Assembly (NCBI GenBank): GCA_007123785.1 | Contig: SLGL01000052.1 | Span: 1-8,827 of the forward strand | Direction of reading: 5' to 3' | DNA: 8,827 bases | Origin: Balneolaceae bacterium | GTDB taxonomy: Bacteria > Bacteroidota > Rhodothermia > Balneolales > Balneolaceae | Shown: piece by piece, positions 5,624-8,827 of the stretch | How positions within the stretch are numbered: the first letter of the stretch is position 1 | Layout of the letters: each line of letters begins with the position of its first letter | Position numbers and translations under genes: made by a program | Notes under the pieces: model-generated | The model's database searches: none | Seen by the model: only the letters and a program-made list of their open reading frames with translations | Told to the model about the DNA's origin: nothing

Positions 5624-8557
5624 ATGCAAATTCAGTTTGGCCGTGAAAAGTTTTCATCCCGTCATATCGGCCCGGATGATAAGCAAATTGAAGAGATGCT
5701 CGAGTTCTGTGACGCAGAGACGATGGATCAATTGCTCAAAGAAACCATTCCTGCAAAAATCCGTCTCGACCATCCGCTTAATCTCCCATCTGCTCTTAGC
5801 GAAGATGAATATCTGGCACACATTAAAGAGATTGCATCGAAAAATAAGGTGTACAAATCGTTCATCGGAATGGGTTACTACGAGACTATCACTCCGAACG
5901 TTATCCTGAGGAATGTTCTGGAAAATCCCGGCTGGTACACGTCCTATACCCCGTATCAGGCAGAAGTTTCGCAGGGCCGGCTCGAAGCACTCATAAACTT
6001 TCAAACCATGGTCGCCGACCTGACCGGAATGGAGATTGCCAACGCTTCGCTTTTGGATGAAGGGACTTCTGCAGCCGAAGCTATTACCATGCTGCACGGA
6101 CGGAGGCGGGGCAAAAAGCGAAAGCAGGCCAACACCGTTTTTATCTCGGAAAACTGTCACCCGCAAACCATTTCGGTAATCAGAGGACGAACCGAACCGC
6201 TGGGCATCCGCCTTAAAGTCGGTAATCCCGATGAAACGGATGTTACCGACCCGGAGCTATTCGGCATTTTTCTTCAATACCCCGACACCAACGGTACCGT
6301 AAAAGATATTTCAGGCCTGATTGAAGCCGCTTCCGAAAACGGCGTTTTTTCAGTTGTTGCTGCCGATCTTTTGAGCCTTACACTTCTCACCCCTCCCGGT
6401 GATATGGGAGCAGATGTTGTGGTCGGAACCACCCAGCGCTTTGGCGTTCCGATGGGGTATGGTGGTCCGCACGCCGCATTTTTTGCCACACGCGAAGAGT
6501 TTAAACGGCAGATTCCTGGACGCATTATTGGTGCCACAAAAGATGCCGAGGGCAACCCTGCATTCCGGATGGCCCTGCAAACCCGCGAGCAGCACATCCG
6601 CAGAGAAAAAGCTACCTCCAACATCTGTACCGCCCAGGTTTTACTTGCTGTTATCTCTGGATTTTACGCTGTTTATCACGGACCCGAAGGACTTAAAAAA
6701 ATAGCAGCCCGTGTTCATGGGCTGACCAAAGTCGCCGCTGCCGGCCTGCGCGGTCTTGGTATGAAGGTGCTGAACGAACTCTTTTTTGATACGCTCACGG
6801 TGGGCGACCTCACAGATAAACAGGTCTCGGCCATTCGTGAAGAAGCACTCAATAACGAAGTAAATTTCCGATACGGAGATGACGGAATCGGCATTTCGTT
6901 TGACGAAGCCAAAACACCGGCCGATGTAAAGCTCGTACTCGATATTTTTGCCACTGCCCTGGGGAAAGTCTCATCCATGGACTTACAAAGTGCTTTTGAA
7001 ACTGTCACGGTAAAATACCCCCGTACGCTCACACGCACATCGACATACATGGATCATCCGGTTTTTAACGAATTCCATTCCGAGCATGAAATCTTGCGCT
7101 ATTTAAAAATGCTGGAAAACCGCGACCTGGATCTCACCCATTCCATGATTTCGCTCGGCTCCTGTACGATGAAACTGAATGCCACTGCAGAGATGATTCC
7201 ACTCACCTTGCCCGAATTCGGGAAGCTGCATCCATTTATTCCGTCTGACCAGGCCCGGGGTTACCAGCAAATTTTTGATGAACTGGATTCCTGGCTTTCT
7301 GAGCTGACCGGTTTTGCAAAAGTTTCACTGCAGCCCAATTCCGGAGCGCAGGGAGAATTTGCCGGTTTGATGGCAATCCGGGCTTATCATCACGCAAATG
7401 ACGATATCGGCAGAAACGTAACTATTGTGCCCTCTTCGGCCCACGGAACCAACCCTGCCAGTGCGATAATGGCCGGAATGAATGTTGTTGTTACAAAGTG
7501 TGACGAACATGGCAACATCGACCTGGAAGATCTCAAAAAAAATGCGGAGAAATATAGTGAACGCCTCGCAGCACTAATGATTACTTACCCCTCTACACAC
7601 GGTGTGTTTGAAGAAGACATTCGCGAAATCTGTGACCTGATTCATCAGCATGGCGGCATGGTGTATATGGATGGTGCCAATATGAACGCACAGATTGGCT
7701 GGACCACTCCCAAATTAGTGGGAGCAGACGTTTGTCATCTGAATCTGCACAAAACTTTTTGCATTCCACACGGAGGCGGCGGCCCTGGGGTTGGGCCCAT
7801 CGGTGTGGTAGAGAAGCTCGTTCCATTTCTGCCAGGTCACGATATCGTCCCTACTGGCGGTAAACAGGCGATGCCTGCGATAACTTCAGCTCCCTGGGGT
7901 AGTGCCAGCATTTTAACCATCTCGCACGCCTTCATTCGCATGATGGGTGCCGAAGGGCTTAAAAAAGCTACGGAAGTGGCTATCCTGAATGCTAATTACT
8001 TGAAGGATCGGCTGAAAAATCACTTCCCGGTTCTTTACACCGGCCGCGGCGGACGTACTGCTCATGAGTTTATAGTAGATATCCGGGGGTTTAAACAGAG
8101 TGCCGGAATTGAGGTAAATGATGTAGCAAAACGGCTGATAGATTATGGATTCCACCCACCCACTATGAGCTTTCCCGTGCCCGGTACACTTATGATCGAA
8201 CCGACCGAAAGCGAATCGAAAGAGGAGCTGGACCGGTTTTGCGATGCGATGATCGGCATCCGGAATGAGATCCGGGAAATTGAAGAAGGAAATTCTGAAA
8301 AACAGGAGAATGTTCTAAAACATGCCCCACACACCACACGGGTGGTAATGGGTGATGAGTGGAATCGCCCATACTCCAGAGAAAAAGCCGTATTTCCGCT
8401 GCCCCATCTGAAGTTTAACAAGTTTTGGCCATCGGTAAGCCGTGTGGATGATGCTTACGGCGACAGAAACCTGATGTGCAGCTGCCTTCCGATTGAAGCC
8501 TATGCAGAAGGTCAAGAACCAGCCGCCGGAAGCATGGTTTATCCCGTGGAAAGCTGA
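5624..8557 (+). CDS. gcvP: Glycine dehydrogenase (decarboxylating), P-protein of the glycine cleavage system
   Basis: GcvP is the PLP enzyme that decarboxylates glycine and passes the aminomethyl group to the lipoyl arm of H-protein, the first step of glycine cleavage. At 977 residues this is the long single-chain type, with fused halves equal to the two-subunit GcvPA/GcvPB form. The N-terminal half opens with SSRHIGPDD (11-19) and contains IGMGYYETITP (81-91), YTPYQAEVSQGRLE (108-121) and GVPMGYGGPHAAFF (274-287). The second half has LGSCTMKLNA (511-520), PSSAHGTNPASA (603-614), YMDGANMNAQIG (681-692) and the PLP-lysine segment HLNLHKTFCIPHGGGGPG, lysine at 710. The end RNLMCSCLPIEAY (948-960) is family-typical. 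The ATG follows an A-rich leader without Shine-Dalgarno. gcvT and gcvH are not adjacent. The hairpin at 8575 may end the transcript. No defect is visible. Confidence 0.97.
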   Translation: MQIQFGREKFSSRHIGPDDKQIEEMLEFCDAETMDQLLKETIPAKIRLDHPLNLPSALSEDEYLAHIKEIASKNKVYKSFIGMGYYETITPNVILRNVLENPGWYTSYTPYQAEVSQGRLEALINFQTMVADLTGMEIANASLLDEGTSAAEAITMLHGRRRGKKRKQANTVFISENCHPQTISVIRGRTEPLGIRLKVGNPDETDVTDPELFGIFLQYPDTNGTVKDISGLIEAASENGVFSVVAADLLSLTLLTPPGDMGADVVVGTTQRFGVPMGYGGPHAAFFATREEFKRQIPGRIIGATKDAEGNPAFRMALQTREQHIRREKATSNICTAQVLLAVISGFYAVYHGPEGLKKIAARVHGLTKVAAAGLRGLGMKVLNELFFDTLTVGDLTDKQVSAIREEALNNEVNFRYGDDGIGISFDEAKTPADVKLVLDIFATALGKVSSMDLQSAFETVTVKYPRTLTRTSTYMDHPVFNEFHSEHEILRYLKMLENRDLDLTHSMISLGSCTMKLNATAEMIPLTLPEFGKLHPFIPSDQARGYQQIFDELDSWLSELTGFAKVSLQPNSGAQGEFAGLMAIRAYHHANDDIGRNVTIVPSSAHGTNPASAIMAGMNVVVTKCDEHGNIDLEDLKKNAEKYSERLAALMITYPSTHGVFEEDIREICDLIHQHGGMVYMDGANMNAQIGWTTPKLVGADVCHLNLHKTFCIPHGGGGPGVGPIGVVEKLVPFLPGHDIVPTGGKQAMPAITSAPWGSASILTISHAFIRMMGAEGLKKATEVAILNANYLKDRLKNHFPVLYTGRGGRTAHEFIVDIRGFKQSAGIEVNDVAKRLIDYGFHPPTMSFPVPGTLMIEPTESESKEELDRFCDAMIGIRNEIREIEEGNSEKQENVLKHAPHTTRVVMGDEWNRPYSREKAVFPLPHLKFNKFWPSVSRVDDAYGDRNLMCSCLPIEAYAEGQEPAAGSMVYPVES

Positions 8558-8724
8558 ATCATACTTAATATCGAAACTCGTCTGACGAATTCCGCGAAAG
8601 CGGTTCGTCTGACGAGTTCTTCAACCTCTTCATTTATATACCATCCAGGAATCAGAAATACAGATCGTAACGGGAGCTCCACAACACTCAACAAACAATC
8701 TGGTTCTAGCCCGCATTTCTCACA
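8539..8724 (-). other. Open frame antisense across the palindrome, coding status doubtful
   Basis: The minus strand is open for 61 codons from 8724 (after TAG at 8727-8725) to TAA at 8541-8539, overlapping the last 19 bases of gcvP in antisense. It has no ATG until near its end, and the only early starts are TTG codons. The reading looks fairly protein-like (for example SVFLIPGWYINEEVEELV), and the palindrome itself is read as RRTAFAEFVRR. In another frame, an ATG at 8716 opens 28 codons ending at 8630. I recognise neither. A decayed gene carrying a palindromic insertion is one reading; chance is the other. Confidence 0.12.
8575..8618. repeat. 44-bp nested palindrome after gcvP (hairpin, possible terminator)
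   Basis: The whole segment folds into an 18-bp stem: 8575-8582 pairs with 8611-8618, then a T-T mismatch, 8584-8589 with 8604-8609, a two-base bulge, and 8592-8595 with 8600-8603 around a GAAA tetraloop. Each half also contains the same 11-bp palindrome TCGTCTGACGA (8578-8588 and 8605-8615), so two small hairpins could form instead. It starts 17 bp after the gcvP stop and probably shapes the mRNA 3' end. The tail is CT-rich (CTTCAACCTCTTC), not a real T-run, so a standard terminator is uncertain. It may be a dispersed repeat. Confidence 0.7.
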
Positions 8725-8827
8725 CTAAAATTATTTGAAAACGATATGCACCTAATTGTTATCAACTTATAATTCAATATAAACTTTTTTTAAAAAACAC
8801 CCTGTCAAACGCTGCGAAATTTAACCG
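8619..8827. other. Downstream intergenic end of window, no gene recognised
   Basis: This AT-rich stretch beyond the palindrome has no plus-strand open frame of note (an ATG at 8744 gives only eight codons). It includes a run of seven T followed by six A near 8785-8800. The minus-strand frames crossing it are described separately. Confidence 0.5.

Noticed and set aside
5654..6166. 170-codon minus-strand frame inside gcvP
   Set aside because: It is fully antisense to a well-conserved gcvP region and has no family motifs, so it is a shadow. The same holds for 6274-6624, 6715-7050 and the other frames within gcvP.
1..8827. A defence, mobile or biosynthetic gene system
   Set aside because: The five clear genes are housekeeping or conserved uncharacterised families with separate transcription units. 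No transposase, integrase, nuclease, toxin, CRISPR repeat or tRNA gene is visible.

Overview
This window is an ordinary chromosomal housekeeping segment of a free-living bacterium with moderate GC. I infer a member of the Bacteroidota/Balneolota/Rhodothermota side of the FCB group, with moderate confidence. The reasons are: none of the five confident genes has a clear Shine-Dalgarno sequence and their leaders are A/T-rich; sequences matching the Bacteroidetes -7 promoter element TAnnTTTG lie upstream of gltX and at the 5' end of the ZIP gene; and the glycine decarboxylase is the long single-chain form. I cannot name a genus.

Layout. Bases 1-238 hold two perfect copies of a 91-bp repeat, each carrying two GC-rich hairpins (REP/BIME-like). 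gltX (glutamyl-tRNA synthetase, minus strand) follows at 282-1769. A DUF1499 membrane-anchored protein lies on the plus strand at 2005-2727. It converges on a DUF72/YecE-like gene (minus strand, 3147-4013) across a 419-bp spacer with hairpins and a 15-bp inverted repeat. A ZIP-family divalent metal transporter (minus strand, 4263-5108) lies upstream of the DUF72 gene. It is divergent from gcvP (glycine dehydrogenase, plus strand, 5624-8557), with a 515-bp AT-rich spacer between them. A nested palindrome (8575-8618) sits 17 bp after the gcvP stop.

The genes do not form one pathway. gltX charges tRNA-Glu, gcvP is the P-protein of the glycine cleavage system (gcvT, gcvH and lpd are not here), the ZIP protein imports or exports divalent metal, and the DUF1499 and DUF72 proteins have no firmly established biochemical role. 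Each gene appears to have its own transcription unit.

I found no phage, CRISPR, toxin, defence or biosynthetic system. The unexplained structure is all between genes: the 91-bp hairpin-doublet repeat, the nested palindrome after gcvP (both inside open frames on the minus strand), a cluster of CCGG-containing dyads before gcvP, a long inverted repeat between convergent genes, and a possible 28-codon ORF with a good Shine-Dalgarno sequence between the ZIP and DUF72 genes.
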